NCBI GenBank assembly: GCA_037013685.1
Contig: CM072897.1
Span: 21,774,143-21,838,142, forward strand
DNA: 64,000 bases
Origin: Acridotheres tristis
Taxonomy: Eukaryota > Chordata > Aves > Passeriformes > Sturnidae
Direction: 5' to 3'
Below the pieces are notes generated by a model that was given only the letters and a program-made list of their open reading frames with translations, did not search any database and was not told the DNA's origin. Of the stretch, positions 10,761-23,591 are shown piece by piece. Within the stretch, counting starts at the first letter, position 1. Each line of letters opens with the position of its first letter. Made by a program: the position numbers and the translations under genes.

Positions 10761-11332
10761 GACAAATCTCTTGTCCCTGTTTGGGGGAAGCAGTTAGGAC
10801 CATGACTGTCCCTGCCTGCTGCCATCTCTGGGGCCATGCTATGGTGCTTGCTATCCACCCAGGGTCAAGGTGTTGGTGCTAGTCTGGATTCACTTCATGC
10901 CAGTGAGACCACGTCCTTTATTGCCAGCTAATTACGAAATAAAGGCAAACGAGGACCATGGCACAGAAATACAAGGGTCAGCAAACTGGATCTGCAGCTG
11001 GAGGAACAAGCCAAAAAGGTCCAACAGCTCCAACAACAACAACAACTGGTGTCAAATGTGGCCTGAAGATTGAAGTGTATGAACACTTCACAATATGTGT
11101 GAACATATTGAATGGGACCCCAGACTCTCTAGTTCCTGAGATAGTGGCTTCTTTCAGGTTTTTAACACTTGTTACCCCTATTTTCTGTGAGCCTCATGCC
11201 TCCAAACCAAGCTCAATCCATAATAACACTTCAGTCACTCAGGGTGACCATTTCTCGACTCCCACATGTCTAATGTCCAATGTGGCCAGTCATGTCTTTG
11301 CTCAGGGCAGCCCCTTTTGCATCCAAATAGTT

Positions 11333-11625
11333 TCATAGAATCACACAATATCCTGAGTTGGAAGGGGCCCACAAGAGTCACTGAGTCCAGCCCCTGGCCC
11401 TGCACAGACACCCCAACAATCCCACCCTGTCCATTCCTGGCAGTGCTGTCAAACACTCCTGGAGCTCTGGCAGCCTGGGGGCCGTGCCCATTCCCTGGGG
11501 AGCCTGGGCAGTGCCCAGCACCCTCTGGGGGAAGAACCTTTCCTGATATCCGACCTAAACCTCCCCTGGCACAGCTCCAGCAGTTCTCTTGGGTCCTGTC
11601 ACAGGAAGCAGAGATCAGCACATGC
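11333..11625 (-). mobile_element. CR1 LINE fragment (antisense)
   Basis: Starts with 'catagaatcacacaatatcc' and runs through 'gagttggaaggggcccacaa', 'acaccccaacaatcccaccc', 'ctggagctctggcagcctgg' and 'tccctggggagcctgggcag'. It is the same CR1 subfamily as the copy at 46.68 kb, and the two can be aligned over about 280 bases. Confidence 0.88.
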
Positions 11626-14600
11626 TGATCAAGTTACTTCTGAAGTAGCCAAGAACTTGTCAGGAAGAAAAGGGAGGTTCTGCTCTGAAAGATACATTCA
11701 ATCTTCACCATTTTTTTCAGGCAAGAGAGTCACTAAGAGAACCCAAATTTCTCTTTTGCACACTCTCCTTCTGTTTTAAAACCAGGCAGTGATGAGAGCC
11801 CAGCTTTGCTGTGTTCTCCCCAGTCCTGGCTGGAGCATGGCTTATAAAACACAGCCAGGAGCTGGCAAGGGAAATGTTAAGAGAAATATGACCTCATTAA
11901 AGCTCCTGGAGAGGCACAGCTTTACTTTGCTTTAAATGTGATTATAATTAATATTATAATGGCCACACTTGGCTGTTTTGAGTTGCTTGCAAGTGATCAC
12001 TCCACTTTTATTGCCCCATGTCCCATGATTGCCTCGATCATGTGCCCTATGCTGCTCACAAAAGCGACATTTCCCCAGACCACAGCTGAAGAAAGCTAAG
12101 GCATACAGTGCCAAATGGTCCTTCTCTTGTGCAAATACTACATCTAAAAGCCATCCCTGAATAATTGCAGAGTTACCAAATACAAATATGCAATGGCAGG
12201 GATGGAAATCCAATTTCTGCTGTTTTGGGAACAGCTTTTTCTTCCCCATGGTGGTTATGCTTTGTGTCTCCAGCAGCAGACATCTGCTGTGGTGGAAATG
12301 AGCCCTCCATATCCCAGGACTGCTTGACAGGGTCCTCAATCCAAGAAGCTGGATTTTACAGATGGGGAAACTGAGTCACTGGCAGGGAGACAATGTGCCA
12401 TCTGCCCCACACCCCTCATCAGGAGCATCCACCTCACTTTCTGGGCACTGGACACCCAAAGCTGCCATCAACCTTTGATGGTGTGTCCTGAGCCTAGCTT
12501 GAGCTGCTTGGGGTCCAAACCCAAGAAGAGAGCTCTGACACTGTCCCCCACATTGCTCAGGCCAACCACCTGTGCATACAAGCCCAGCAGCACAGATCTT
12601 GTACCTTAGTCCTGCTGTCCTGGGGCTGCCGGTTCTTCCCTGCCAGCGCTGGCCTCCCACCGGCTCTGTCCTGCTCCCTGGCCGGGCTCAGGACAGTGAG
12701 ACCCGGGGATGTTGTGTTGTTAGTGACGGGCAATTGCCCTGAAGTCTGGGTAAACACAAGAACTCCTTGTGCTGACAACCCGAAGCAGCAAGACAAGGGC
12801 TGATCCACATGGCTTTTACTCCCTGCTGGTCTCCTGCCCAGAGACAAGGTGCCTTTCCCCCAGGATCAGTCTGTCCCACCTGTCTGCTCCTGCCAGAGGG
12901 AGGTACCCAGCTGCACGGGGCATTTGGGGCTTTTTTGTAGAGGCAAAAGGGCTGATTTGCTGCTCCTCACCCTTGGCAGCTGCTGGGGTGGGACAGGGAT
13001 ACTCACATGAATCAGGGTAAATCAGGGCTCCTCACAGCTTTACCACTGCCTCCCCATGTTCCCCAGCCTGGGCATGGTTCAGGTGTGTGCCTCAGTCTCC
13101 CCACTTACAAAAAGGAGACTGGTGAATTTTGCCACATCAGGCTTTGAGGTGCAGTGATGGAGAAATGTCTCTAGAATAGGCAGATCAGCCAGGACTGCTG
13201 GAACAGCCCCCCTTTCCATCTCCACACTGCTCAACCCAGGCTCCCCACAACTGGACAAAACCATGCTTGGAGTTGATGGTGGCATTTATTAGTTCTGCCC
13301 AAACAAAGAGAGTCAAGAGTAAAACCAGAGTGAGCAAGAGCAGCGTGGAAGGGGCTGCTCAGAACCTGCCCTACCTCCCTGGCAGTGATTCCTGACAGTG
13401 CTTCCCTCTCCACCTTTGCCTGCAGTGAGCTCAAACCACCCACCTTAAACCTGACCAAGTCGTGAAGAAGTTTGTGTCTGTTCATTATTCAGATGGGCCA
13501 AATTTGAGTGAAGTTTTGGTCCGACTCAGCCACCTTTTGGGATGCTTGGAGGGACTGCATATGCCTGCCTAAGGACTAAGGGGACCCTCTTGCTGCAGGA
13601 GCTGTGAGATGGGGATGTGCCCCCAAAGCCCCACGGCTGGGTGCTCTTCTCACCAGGTGTTTAGGGCCCTTCTGGTCCTGGATCAATGTATCCCTGAACC
13701 TCACACTGCCTGCCTCAGACCTATTACCAGCCAAAATTACAAAAATAACTTGACATGACAAGTGCTGGGGCCGCTCCATCCGAGCCCCAGCAGGACAGGA
13801 GGCAGTTTCAAAAACCATCTCCCAGGGCAACAGGGTCTGACCTTTTGTTTTGCTGTTGTGTGCTCCATCACCAGGATAAACAAACACAGCCTGGCCCTGG
13901 GGCTCCCATTCACCTTTCCAGGACCGTAGCTCTGTCATAACCTGTTCAGAAGCCATCCTGGACCCCAGGAGAGGCCTGTGTCATGGCAAAGCCCTGGCAC
14001 AGCCCATGCCCATGCCAGCGCCGGGAGCTGCAGGGTTCAAGGACGTGGGCATGGTCAGCCTGCTGCTGCCAGAGATGAACCAAGGGAAAGAGAGGCTGGG
14101 TTCAGTTCAGGCTTTCCTGGAGCACATTCCTTGCAGGTATAAGTGGCAAACTTCATCCCTGTGGCTTTTCCTCCCCTGGCACAGGGGTCAGCAGCTCTTG
14201 GTTGTGTGTCCACAAGGAACACACAAGCCCTGGGTTTCTGCCAGTCCCTGTGCCCAAGAAGACAGGCACAGTGCCTGCCTGGAACACTACAAGTGTGCAG
14301 GGAGCCAGCAGGAGAGCCCACAGGAGGAGTCAAGGTCATTGCTACCAAGTCACAGAGTTGTGGGAAAACAACCCAAACCCATCCACTGAGATTATTTCCC
14401 CACCTAGAGCTCTGTGACTCTCACCTCTGTGACTGGGGAGAGTGTCAGTCCGGTGTCAATTTTGGGGCTGCAAAACCCTCCTGTGGCTCTGGTCCCTGCT
14501 GGACACCAGAGCACTCCAGCCCCGAGGATCCCAGCAGTCCCCAGCCTGCTCCACACCGCAAGAAGGTTGCGGCCAAGGGCTGTGGTGGTTTGATGGGAGC

Positions 14601-15207
14601 GAAAGGGAGATGAGGAAACGCGGCCGGATGGCAGCGGGTGTCGGGTTGGGCCCGGGCTGGTCATTGCTTTGTGCGGACACCAGGCGGCCCCGTCTGTCCG
14701 AACAACCGGCAATGATTGGCACTGATCATCAGCCAGCTGGAATGCACCGTGTCTGTGTCTCCGCGTGTGTGCAAGGGAAAGTCGTATCCCAGCACCGTCC
14801 AAGAGGTTTAGGGGGGAAGCTGGAGCATCCACTGCACGTTTACACACAGAAAACACGATCCTCAGCCTGAGCAGAGCCTCTGTCCTGGCTTCACTCCCCC
14901 ACTGTCCATGGAATGCTTGCAGTGTCCAGCTGGAGACATGCAGGGACTTGGGGACACACCTCTTGGAGACTGAAACTGAGCTGGGGCTTCCTAACTTGGT
15001 TCCATGGAGATGAGAGCAAGAACTCAGCTCCTCTTCAGGCATCATAGAAATCCCTCCAGAAAGGAAAGCTGTAACTACTCTGGTCCCTAAAACTGATGTG
15101 GCCAGCATGGACACCCCGGAATCCCTGCTGCTGGTTCGCTAACCAATGGAAAAGATTCTCCGGAGTCTGATAAGGGCTCAGCAGACGCCTCAGCTTCTCC
15201 CTTTCTC

Positions 15208-15360
15208 CCTCCTCCTCCTCCTCCTCCTCCTCCTCCTCCTCCTCCTCCTCCTCCTCCTCCTCCTCCTCCTCCTCCTCCTCCTCCTCCTCCTCCTCCTCCT
15301 CCTCCTCCTCCTCCTCCTCCTCCTCCTCCTCCTCCTCCTCCTCCTCCTCCTCCTCCTCCT
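15208..15360. repeat. (CCT)51 perfect trinucleotide microsatellite
   Basis: 153 bases of uninterrupted CCT (AGG on the minus strand), 51 units by count, preceded by 'tctccctttctc' and followed by 'cagcctcccttac'. It is a pure polypyrimidine-polypurine mirror tract. The plus-strand frame reads poly-leucine, but the surrounding ORF has no gene features. Absence of interruptions points to recent expansion. Confidence 0.98.
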
Positions 15361-18202
15361 CAGCCTCCCTTACTCACAGGGCTCACAAAAGGATTAGGGA
15401 GTTAATCCTCTTTGGGACATCAAACTCCCTGTTGAGCCTGCTGGGAAGGGCCAGAAGCTGTGAAGCACAGCAGGGCACTGCCACAAACCCCGTTCATGCC
15501 AGGAACAGCTCTGTGGATGAATCCCTGTGCTGGTGGCAGGATCCCCATTGCTACCCCCTTCTCCACCTGGCCAGGGCACAAGCCCGTCCCCAGGGCCATA
15601 GGAGGTGGGTAATGGTCCCACCAGGTTGTCTCCCCACCCTATCCTGGCTTCTCCACCTGGTCTGGAAGGGTGGTGGGATGAAAGAGAAGCATCCCCCTGT
15701 CCTGGCGGGGAACAGCATCCCAAGGCCTCGCAGGAAGTGGGAAATGAACAGAAGCTTCATGCAAACACAGCTCCATGCTCAGACCACTGAGGAGAGCTCT
15801 GGAGGTCCAGAAGCTCGGTAGAATCCCAGGGGCATGGCTATTACTGGAGCAAAGTGATGTGCTGGAAACATTCCCTTATGGATGGTACTGAGCCAGTTGG
15901 TCTTCCACGAGGGATTGTTCTGACTCTTCCTCTGGAGAGAAAGTGTGAAGGCTGGCACTGCTGCTGTGCCACAGGCTTGTGGCCATTGGCTACAGGTAGG
16001 CAAGGAAGCACCTGCAGCTGCACTTTCTGTTCCCACTTCCCACCCAAACCACAAACTGTCAACATCCTTGGGTACCCTGCACTTAAAATCAGGGGGGAAA
16101 TAACAGTGGCTGAGTCCTTTGACTCCCTGAGCCCTGGATCTGGGAAAATGATGTGGGTGTTTTGGCTTTGCAGCAGCTGCTGCCTGGGGTGGGAGAGCCA
16201 GGGCTGCCCAGGCACAGCACCGAGCTGTGCAGGTGCTCCTGGGTCTTCAGGAAGCTTCTGCCTTGCAGGAATGTTTGCTCCTTCTCTCTCAACCATTCGA
16301 CCCTCAGCATCTCCTGCACCCCAAGGCAGCAGTGGGGAACACGCAGCCACGGTGCCCTGGTACCACTTGGCATCTCCTGTGTTGCCCCAGTCCCAGCAGA
16401 CATGGGCCTTTTCTAGGCAGGGAAGTGAGCAGGAAGGCAGGAGCTGATCAAACAGCAGCAGCAGCCAGGATCTCACCTCGCCTCAGCCTGCAAAGCCCAA
16501 GGGAAACCTTCTCTCTGCTCAGCTTGGCTGCCTCTGGAAGCATCAGCCCTGGTGAGAGCCAGAGCACTGCTCTCACCCGCCCCAGCTCTTTTAAGTACTT
16601 AAACCCTCACTGCTTCCCTCCATGGGCCTTTGATCCAGCTCCAAAGCTAGAAAGGTTCTGCCCTGGGCACACACCCAGGGAAACGATCCATTCCGAGGTG
16701 TCTAGTATCAGGGAAAGGAAACCTCCAATTGCAATAATAGATGGGAAAACGGAGCAGGGAAATTTTGTAGCCTTTTGTACTGTTTTTCCTCATTTAAAGC
16801 TGAGGAGATGGGATAGCCACTCCTCTACACTGGTTACACGCTGTGGGCGGATGGAGAACATGGCTGCTGCCGGAGCAGATCTGGAGCTGCAGTCTCAGGG
16901 ACTGCTCTGCACTTCAGTGTTTGTGGCTGATGGGGATTGAAGAGTTCATGTGGGACTCTAAATACAGCAGCAGTGCAGCAGTGTTCCCATCAGAGCCAGG
17001 GGACAGTCACCAGGGCACAGCGAGATGGCTCAAGGCAGAGATGCCACCACAGTGGTTATGGTGGGGAGAGCAGTGAGGAGCAGTAGTGCTGCTTCCACAA
17101 ACAGCTGGGAGCAGAGGATCCAAGATAAGCCACAAGCAATGTGTGGAGTGATGCTTGTGGCTGCCTCTGCTCCTCTTCCTCCCACAGAGAAGCTCCCAGG
17201 AGGATTAGGAGGACTTGCTGTTCCTCTCCAGGAGCTGCAGTCTGGGTGAGAGCAGGTGGAGGCCCGGGCTGGGCTGTCCCTCTGATCAACATTGCCCTGG
17301 CAGATCAGCCCCTGCCAGGTCTCAGCACATCTGTGCTGCTTCCCTGGTGTGCTACCAGCCCCGGGGGCAACATTTGTGCCTCGAGGGGAGTCACAGCCTC
17401 CCCTGCTTGCTCCTGCTGTGCTAAAGATTCCAAGCAAAGGGAGGAGCAATGCTGAGAAGAGGCTTGAGAAAGCGACAAAGGAAACGTAAGTTCATGGGGA
17501 AACTACCCCCAACATGCAGTCATTTGGCAGAAAGAAAACCTTCCCAGCCTTTCCCCAGGTGGGAAGTGCAAGGTGGGTTGGGACAGGCCCTCTGGAGTGA
17601 TGACACCCCTTTGGGGTCAATTCCTGATTTGTCTTCCCAGTTCCAGAGTCCTCTCAGCCTGGTATGTTTCCCTGCCCTCGGCTCACCGTTAAAGTTGCCC
17701 TGTCACCGCTGCAAGGCCAGGTCATTGCCTCGCTCCTACCTGAGATGGAGCAATTCTGCTCCAGGTTGTCTTTGCAGCTTCATATGTCTGCTCGGAAATC
17801 TCCTGGCCGACCTTGGCCCTTCTTGAGTCCACGTTTGGTAACTTTCCACTGCTCCAAGCTCTGCCCAGCCCATGTTGGGGTAAGAGAAAACTGGTTGTGC
17901 TGGGCAGGAACCACTTCTTGTCCCCAGCTGGTTCCACCTGGTAGCCCACAGTTCCGAGTGAGTGCCCAGCTCTCCAGCCTGCCGCAGGTGGGGCCTGGGG
18001 TGCCCTGGCACAGAGGGGTGGGTCACCTCAGCACTCACCCTCCTGGTCATCTCAGCCACAGCCTCTGGATTTGTGTGATCCCAAATCACTTGGATCTCCC
18101 CCACCCAGCTGCACATTGCTGTGTGCAAAGGGTGAACTCCCCCTGGCAACAAACATGTCCCCATTTCTTGGTGTCACACCCAACACCTTGCTGATGCTTG
18201 GC

Positions 18203-18584
18203 TGTAACCGTGGAAAGGGGTTTTAACCCTTTAAGTGCGGTGGAAATAAGATGCACAGCTACATGGTCGTCTTCTATGATAGAAAGAAAGAGAACAGTTT
18301 ATTCAGAAACACACTTGGTTTTATAGCATGACTCGCAATTCCAAGAGTAGAGAAAAGGTGATTGGTTCAGAGAGAAGACACCCCATTCCCAGAGCCTGGT
18401 CACACACCACAACAGGGGTTCTATCTTGTTATTAATTCCTTTTTATTTTGACCAAATTATCACCCTGGGAGTCTCCCTAGCCTTGAGCTGGACCAGCTTA
18501 TCGGCTGGGAACAGAGCTGAAAAGCTCCAGCCTGGAATATTTTTCAGGCTGTAATTTTCTTATTTTCTCAATATGTGTCCTACA
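18203..18584 (-). mobile_element. Solo LTR of a class II (ERVK/alpharetrovirus-like) endogenous retrovirus
   Basis: The 382-base element has TGTA...TACA termini and a perfect 6-bp direct repeat, CTTGGC, on both sides (18197-18202 and 18585-18590). Read on the minus strand it shows the order expected of an LTR: a CCAAT box (ATTGG at 18361-18365), a TATA box (TTTTATA at 18319-18325), an AATAAA poly(A) signal (TTTATT at 18298-18303), then a U5-like end of about 95 bases. No internal retroviral sequence adjoins it, so it is a recombined solo LTR. A 6-bp target duplication is typical of class II elements; the class is inference from that and from the compact R/U5 layout. Confidence 0.9.
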
Positions 18585-20147
18585 CTTGGCAGCATCCAAC
18601 TCTGGATATGGCATTGGCTCTATCACATCTTCTACCTGTGGGCAAATCCAAAGGAGTTTGCAGCTCCCTTGGACCATGGTTTCCCTGCCAAGCTGGAGTG
18701 CAGTGGGAAGAGGTGATGCTCACCACAGCCCCAGCCATCCTCCATGCATGTGGATGACTCCTGGGACTCCTGCTGACTGTACCTCTGCAGCAAATGTCCT
18801 CTTCCAGCATAGGATCCACCCCCAAATTTTGTCAGCGGCCCTTTGCCACTAAGCCAGGAAAATCGGGAGATGCAGCATTTTCAGGGGTCTCTGGGATGTT
18901 CACACCTCATGCTCGGGGCTACCCTGCTGATGGTGAGCAGCCTGACATGACGTTCTGCCACCTTTCCCCAGGAGCTCTGGTCCCTTCCCTGTGTCCCAGG
19001 GCGTCTGGTTTGCACCCACACTCTCTCCCCTTGCTGTTGACCCTGGCAGGGCATCCAGCCAGAGCTCACAGTCACACCAAAGTGGCTGGAAAACTTGTTG
19101 GGGATGCAGCAAACCCACCCTCTGTGTCCACCACTGCCAGCTTCCCTGGGGCCATGTCCTTGTGCCAATGGGACGAGGAGTGTAACAACCTCCTGTTTTA
19201 CAAGGAACCTTGGAGTCTGGTTCCTTTCAGTGCTTTGCCTGAGATAAGTCTTCCCTCAGGGTTTGTTTATTAGGAAAATTCCCTCCCTCCCAATCCCTGA
19301 GCTCTCCATTGCTCTTGAAGCTGGAGGGCTGGAGGAGAAGGAATACTTGAGCAGGAGCAGCTGTACCCACCTGGGGTTAGAAACCCATAAAAATTGTGCA
19401 GCTCCATTGACCAGGAGTTGCTGCACTCTGAGCAGTGCCAGGGACCTGCTGTGACCCCACATCCCCCCAGCCCAAGGAGCAGGGGGGCTGCTGTCTCATC
19501 AGGGCAGGGGAGGGATTTGGCTGAGTGCTCTGTCTGTTGATTGGGAATGGGCTTGGATGGCAGGAAGATGGGAGAGACATGCAAGGAGGAGGAGTGTGGT
19601 CAACCATGGCCAAGAACGATGGCTATCTGTGTAAAGGGTAGGTAATGGCTCCATACCAGATGCCTTTAGGGTGACCAAATAGCCGTGTAATGGGTCCTGT
19701 GCTGAAGTGGGCTGAGGGCCCTGGGGGTGCAGATTGCAGCCTGGATAAGCCACCCTGGTAGTTCAACTCCCATCCATTATTTAAATGTAAGGGTAAATGC
19801 TTTCATCTTTTCAACTGGAATGGTGCCACCAGCTCAGCCACCTCCCTTGTGGCCTGCAGGCAGGAGTCCCTGGTGAGGACATTGCCTTGGACAGCCATGG
19901 CAGGGCAGAGAGGGGAGCCATCCCCTCTGTGGGGGTGCTACCTGCACCCCTGGGGACAAGGTGCAAAGGCTGATGGACAGGGTGGAACTGGGGACACGGG
20001 ATATGACCCTGCACCCTCTCTCTGCTCTTCCCTGCACCAGAACTCAGGGGCTGGTGTTGTGGTCCCAAAGTCCAGCCATGGTAGATTGTAAAGGAGATGG
20101 AAGGAAAAGGCCATGTGTATGTGCAGGGACTTCTGCAGGAGCAGGTA

Positions 20148-20437
20148 GCATTATGATAGGACAAGAGGAATGACTTCAAACTGGAAGAGAGTAGGTTTAG
20201 ATTACTGGTTATAAAGATATTCTTCCCTGTGAGGGTGGTGAAGCCCTGGCACAGGTTGCACAGAGAAGCAGATTTCCCCATCCCTGGAAGTGTCCAAGGC
20301 TAGGTTGGAATGGGGCTTGGAGTCACCTGGGATAGTGGAAGGTGTCCCTGTTCGTGGCAGGGTGTGGAAAGAGATGAGGTTAAAGGTTCCTTCCGACTCA
20401 AACCATTCTGGAATTCTGGGATTCTATCAATTAGGAC
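20148..20437 (+). mobile_element. CR1 LINE 3' tail fragment
   Basis: Sense CR1, longer than most copies here. It begins with 'gataggacaagaggaatgac' and 'ttcaaactggaagagagtag', then 'gatattcttccctgtgaggg', 'gaaggtgtccctgttcgtgg' and 'aaaggttccttccgactc', and ends near 'ggaattctgggattctatca'. Confidence 0.92.
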
Positions 20438-20779
20438 CCTTATGGCTTCTGTGAGGACATACCTCAGCCTGACCTCTGCTGTCAGACACAGTGGGCAGCC
20501 CCTGTCCCCAGAACAGGACAGTCGAGTGGGATTGTGGTGTTGATCCAGCAGAATGAAAGAGTCAAAGCTCACCCACTTAAACACAGACCACACTCAGCCA
20601 GCTCCACATCCTGCTGGTGGCTCACCTGGCACCTCAAAAACAGAGGCTCTGTGATAGGAACAGTGGCATGAGACTGCTGCAGGAACCAGCCAGAGCAGGC
20701 AGAACTCCCAGGAAAGAACAAAGCAGCCAGCAGCAACTCCCACTTGAAGGTTTTCCTTTTAATGGTTTGGTTTTTGTTT

Positions 20780-20825
20780 TGTACATTCGTAAAACTGTGA
20801 ACAATAAATACTGTGTGATTGGCCC
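20780..20825 (+). terminator. Candidate poly(A) site on plus strand
   Basis: TGTA (20780-20783), AATAAA (20803-20808) and a GT-rich stretch 'ctgtgtgatt' (20811-20820) occur in the order and spacing of a vertebrate cleavage/polyadenylation site, after a T-rich tract. No plus-strand gene upstream is recognised, so it could end a non-coding transcript or be chance. Confidence 0.35.
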
Positions 20826-23591
20826 CCAGCTTCCACTTGCCCCCCCCCAGCTTTCTGGCTTTCTGCCGAGGTGAGGGACACAGTGAGTGACACAGGGAGG
20901 GCTGCTCTACTGATGGGAGGTGCCCAGCTCACAGCATGGGCACCCCAGAGCAAGGCAGCGTCTCAGCTCTGGCAGCAGGATGGAGTCAGGGTCTGAGGAC
21001 AGAGAGGTGACAGTGTGCAGGCAACATTGCAGCTAAAAAGGGGTGAAGAGCAGCACTGCCTGGTGGTCTGGGTGTGGATGTCCTGCTGAAGCTCAGGGCT
21101 GATGATCCCAGAGCTCAGCTACCCCTCTGGTGCTCTGGACCTCCACAGTGCCTACGTTCAGATGGGGATCTGCTAAAAATTATGGGATGATACTTGGAAC
21201 TGGGAGGAGATGTGGTTTCAAGGTGGGCAGAGAGACCTACATGACTTGTTGCTCCTCAGAGTAGGTAAAGGCTGGATGGGCAGGGAAGGGTGTCATGGGA
21301 AAATGGGACTCCAACTTCCTGGCTGTGCCTGTGGGTTTCCTGCTGTGACTGGGGTGAAGGTCCAGGCATGGAAGAAGAGACAGTGAGGGAGGAGAATAGG
21401 GAGCCCTGAGATATGGGAACAAGGAGGTGCTGGCAGGGGGATATGGGCTGCCAAGGCAGTGAGGGAGCTGGGGGAGAGGAGGAGACAGCAGGGCATGGGT
21501 TGACAGAGGGGCAGAAGAGGCTGGAGGGAAACTGGGAGGCTGTTGGGGGACTGTGATGTGAGCAAGGTGCTTAATGTGCAGGGTCTGCTGTGCTGATGGT
21601 GTTCTGGCATCCAGAGATGACAGCAGAATTCACATCCAGAAAGGCTGGGCAATGCCACCTCTCAATGCCTGCCTCACCCCCTCCTGGGGTTAAGGAACTT
21701 CCACCCAGGTTCAGGGCTCTGTTCTGGTGGGGTCTTCCCACCTTTCTTTGTGGGACCAAGGCCATGCTGGGAAGCAGCAGGACATGGCCCATCAGGAAGG
21801 TGTGGAGCTGGCTCAAAAGGGCCATACTGCTGAGCTGAGCATCTCTCCTTCTGAATGTTCCCCTCCTCCCCACCCTACACTTTCCTCCAGAGAGAAGAGA
21901 CCAGTAATCCCACAGGGCCCTGTGCCCCAAGCAAATTCTTGCAGTGAGAAATAAACTCCTTTGATGATATGGAAGCTTTGTCCAGAGAGCAATCAGGTGA
22001 GAAGAGCCAACTCTTCATACTGTCTGGGTCCATCAAAGCACCTGGAAGATCCAGGTCCCATATGGGGCCTTGCCTTCTTCAGCCAACACAGTGGAATTGT
22101 CCTCTTTGGGCCCAGAGTGTGTAAAGCTCCTGGGATGTGCTGTGTACATCCCTTATTTGTGGCTCTGCCACTGTCCTCTTTTTCCTGCCTTCCTGGCCCC
22201 CATCTCAGCACTTCCCATTTCAAGGAACAAGCCACCAAGCTGGTGAGGGCCCTGGGTGCTGACAGAACATCCCACCACGTCCTGAATACAGAGTGTGGAT
22301 GGGAGAGGAAATGTTTTTCCAGGAGAGCACTACAAGGAGGGACTCCAAGAGTTCTTGGGCACAGCATGAGGGCATCCTGAGCCAGAACAGATGTTTCTCA
22401 GAAGGATGGTGGGGACAAGGACGTGTGACTGCCCTGCAGTGGGTCCCAGTCCGCCCAACAGAGTCGAGAGCCCCCAGTGAACACAGGGAGAACGTGGCCT
22501 TTGGGAAGGCCAGTGCTGATCCCACAAGCAGCAGGCACCTGCCTGGCTGGTTTGTTCTCCAGTGCTCTGGCTCGGGGGTGGTTGCTCAGCATTGTTCCAG
22601 CTTAGGACAGGCCAAGTTTGTCCCTTCACAGTTGTTTTGGGGGTTTATGTTCTTTGAGCTCTGTGGTTCACAGCAGCATCCTCTCACTCATTTTACTGTC
22701 CCATGTGCCAGTGTTTGGGGGTTTTGGATTAGTGGGCAGGAGCTCCTGGGAGCTGAAGTCTGCAGGATCAGGGCCTTGGTGAGGAACATGCATCATGTCT
22801 GCATGGGGAGAGAGGGAGGGAAGGTCCTTTCTGTGTGAAGGCAAAAGGAGGACCAGGACACTGGATGCTCAGTGGACAGGAACAAGTCCCCACAGCCCAG
22901 CGTTTCCTACACATGGCCTGGGCAAGAGAGCTCAGGACCCAGGTGTGGAGCTGGCAAGGTGGCTCCTGTGTCGCACTTGTCGTTGTGACTGGCGGGATGT
23001 TCCTGTCTCCACAGTGCAGAAAACTCTTGGCCTCTGGGTCAATCCAACTGGGCATCTGGTTCCTGGCTGTGACCATCCAGCCTTCGTGGGACAAAGCCAC
23101 TGTGTCTTCACTCTGTACAAGGTGACAGTCTGAGCACAACCTGGACCAAGGCTTGGCCCTCTGGAGTCTCTCCCCTGTCCACAGATTATGGGAACTGGGT
23201 TGCAAAAGTCCCTGAGTGTCCCTGATGAGAGGGCTGGGTGAGCCTTTTGATGAAAGCTTGGTGCTTTAGGCAGTTTTCTCTTGGTGCTTTTAGCAGTTTT
23301 CTCTTGGTGCCTGCTGGTGTCTCCCCTTTTGAAGGGAGTTCCAGGACTGGGGTGCTGAGGCTGGGAGCATGCAGAGCCCAGCAGCACTGTCTGTGACACA
23401 TTGGGGAGAACAGGGACTGGATTTTTACACCTGGCAGATTCAGCTGGGGAAGCTGCTGGAGCAGCAGCGGTCCCAGCCAGGCAATGGTGAAGTTTTCATC
23501 TATGGCAAAGGGGAGGAGTGGAGAGGTGGGACACTGGGAAGGTGAAGCATGAGGTGGTCGGTGAGATCCAGGAGCTTTTGAGCAAGGTGGA

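Larger units (their letters stand above)
10777..18202. other. Intergenic or NHLRC4 upstream region
   Basis: No coding region is supported. The segment includes a glutamine-codon-rich patch near 11.0 kb, a CR1 fragment at 11.33-11.62 kb, and the CCT array at 15.2 kb. Many short ORFs occur on both strands, but none resembles a known protein. A first, non-coding exon or promoter of NHLRC4 may lie here; I saw no CpG island to mark it. Confidence 0.5.
18591..23591. other. Region downstream of PRR35, intergenic
   Basis: No coding region is supported. It contains a CR1 tail at 20.15-20.44 kb and a plus-strand poly(A)-like site at 20.8 kb. Part next to 23591 is presumably PRR35 3' UTR, but I found no minus-strand AATAAA close to the stop codon. 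Confidence 0.45.

Noticed and set aside
15146..15397. ORF encoding a poly-leucine protein
   Set aside because: It is produced entirely by the CCT microsatellite; there is no signal, domain or splice context.
23262..23320. Short tandem repeat around 'gcagttttctcttggtgc'
   Set aside because: Two short imperfect copies only; too small to be informative, as are similar ones at 57694-57723 and 61500-61532.
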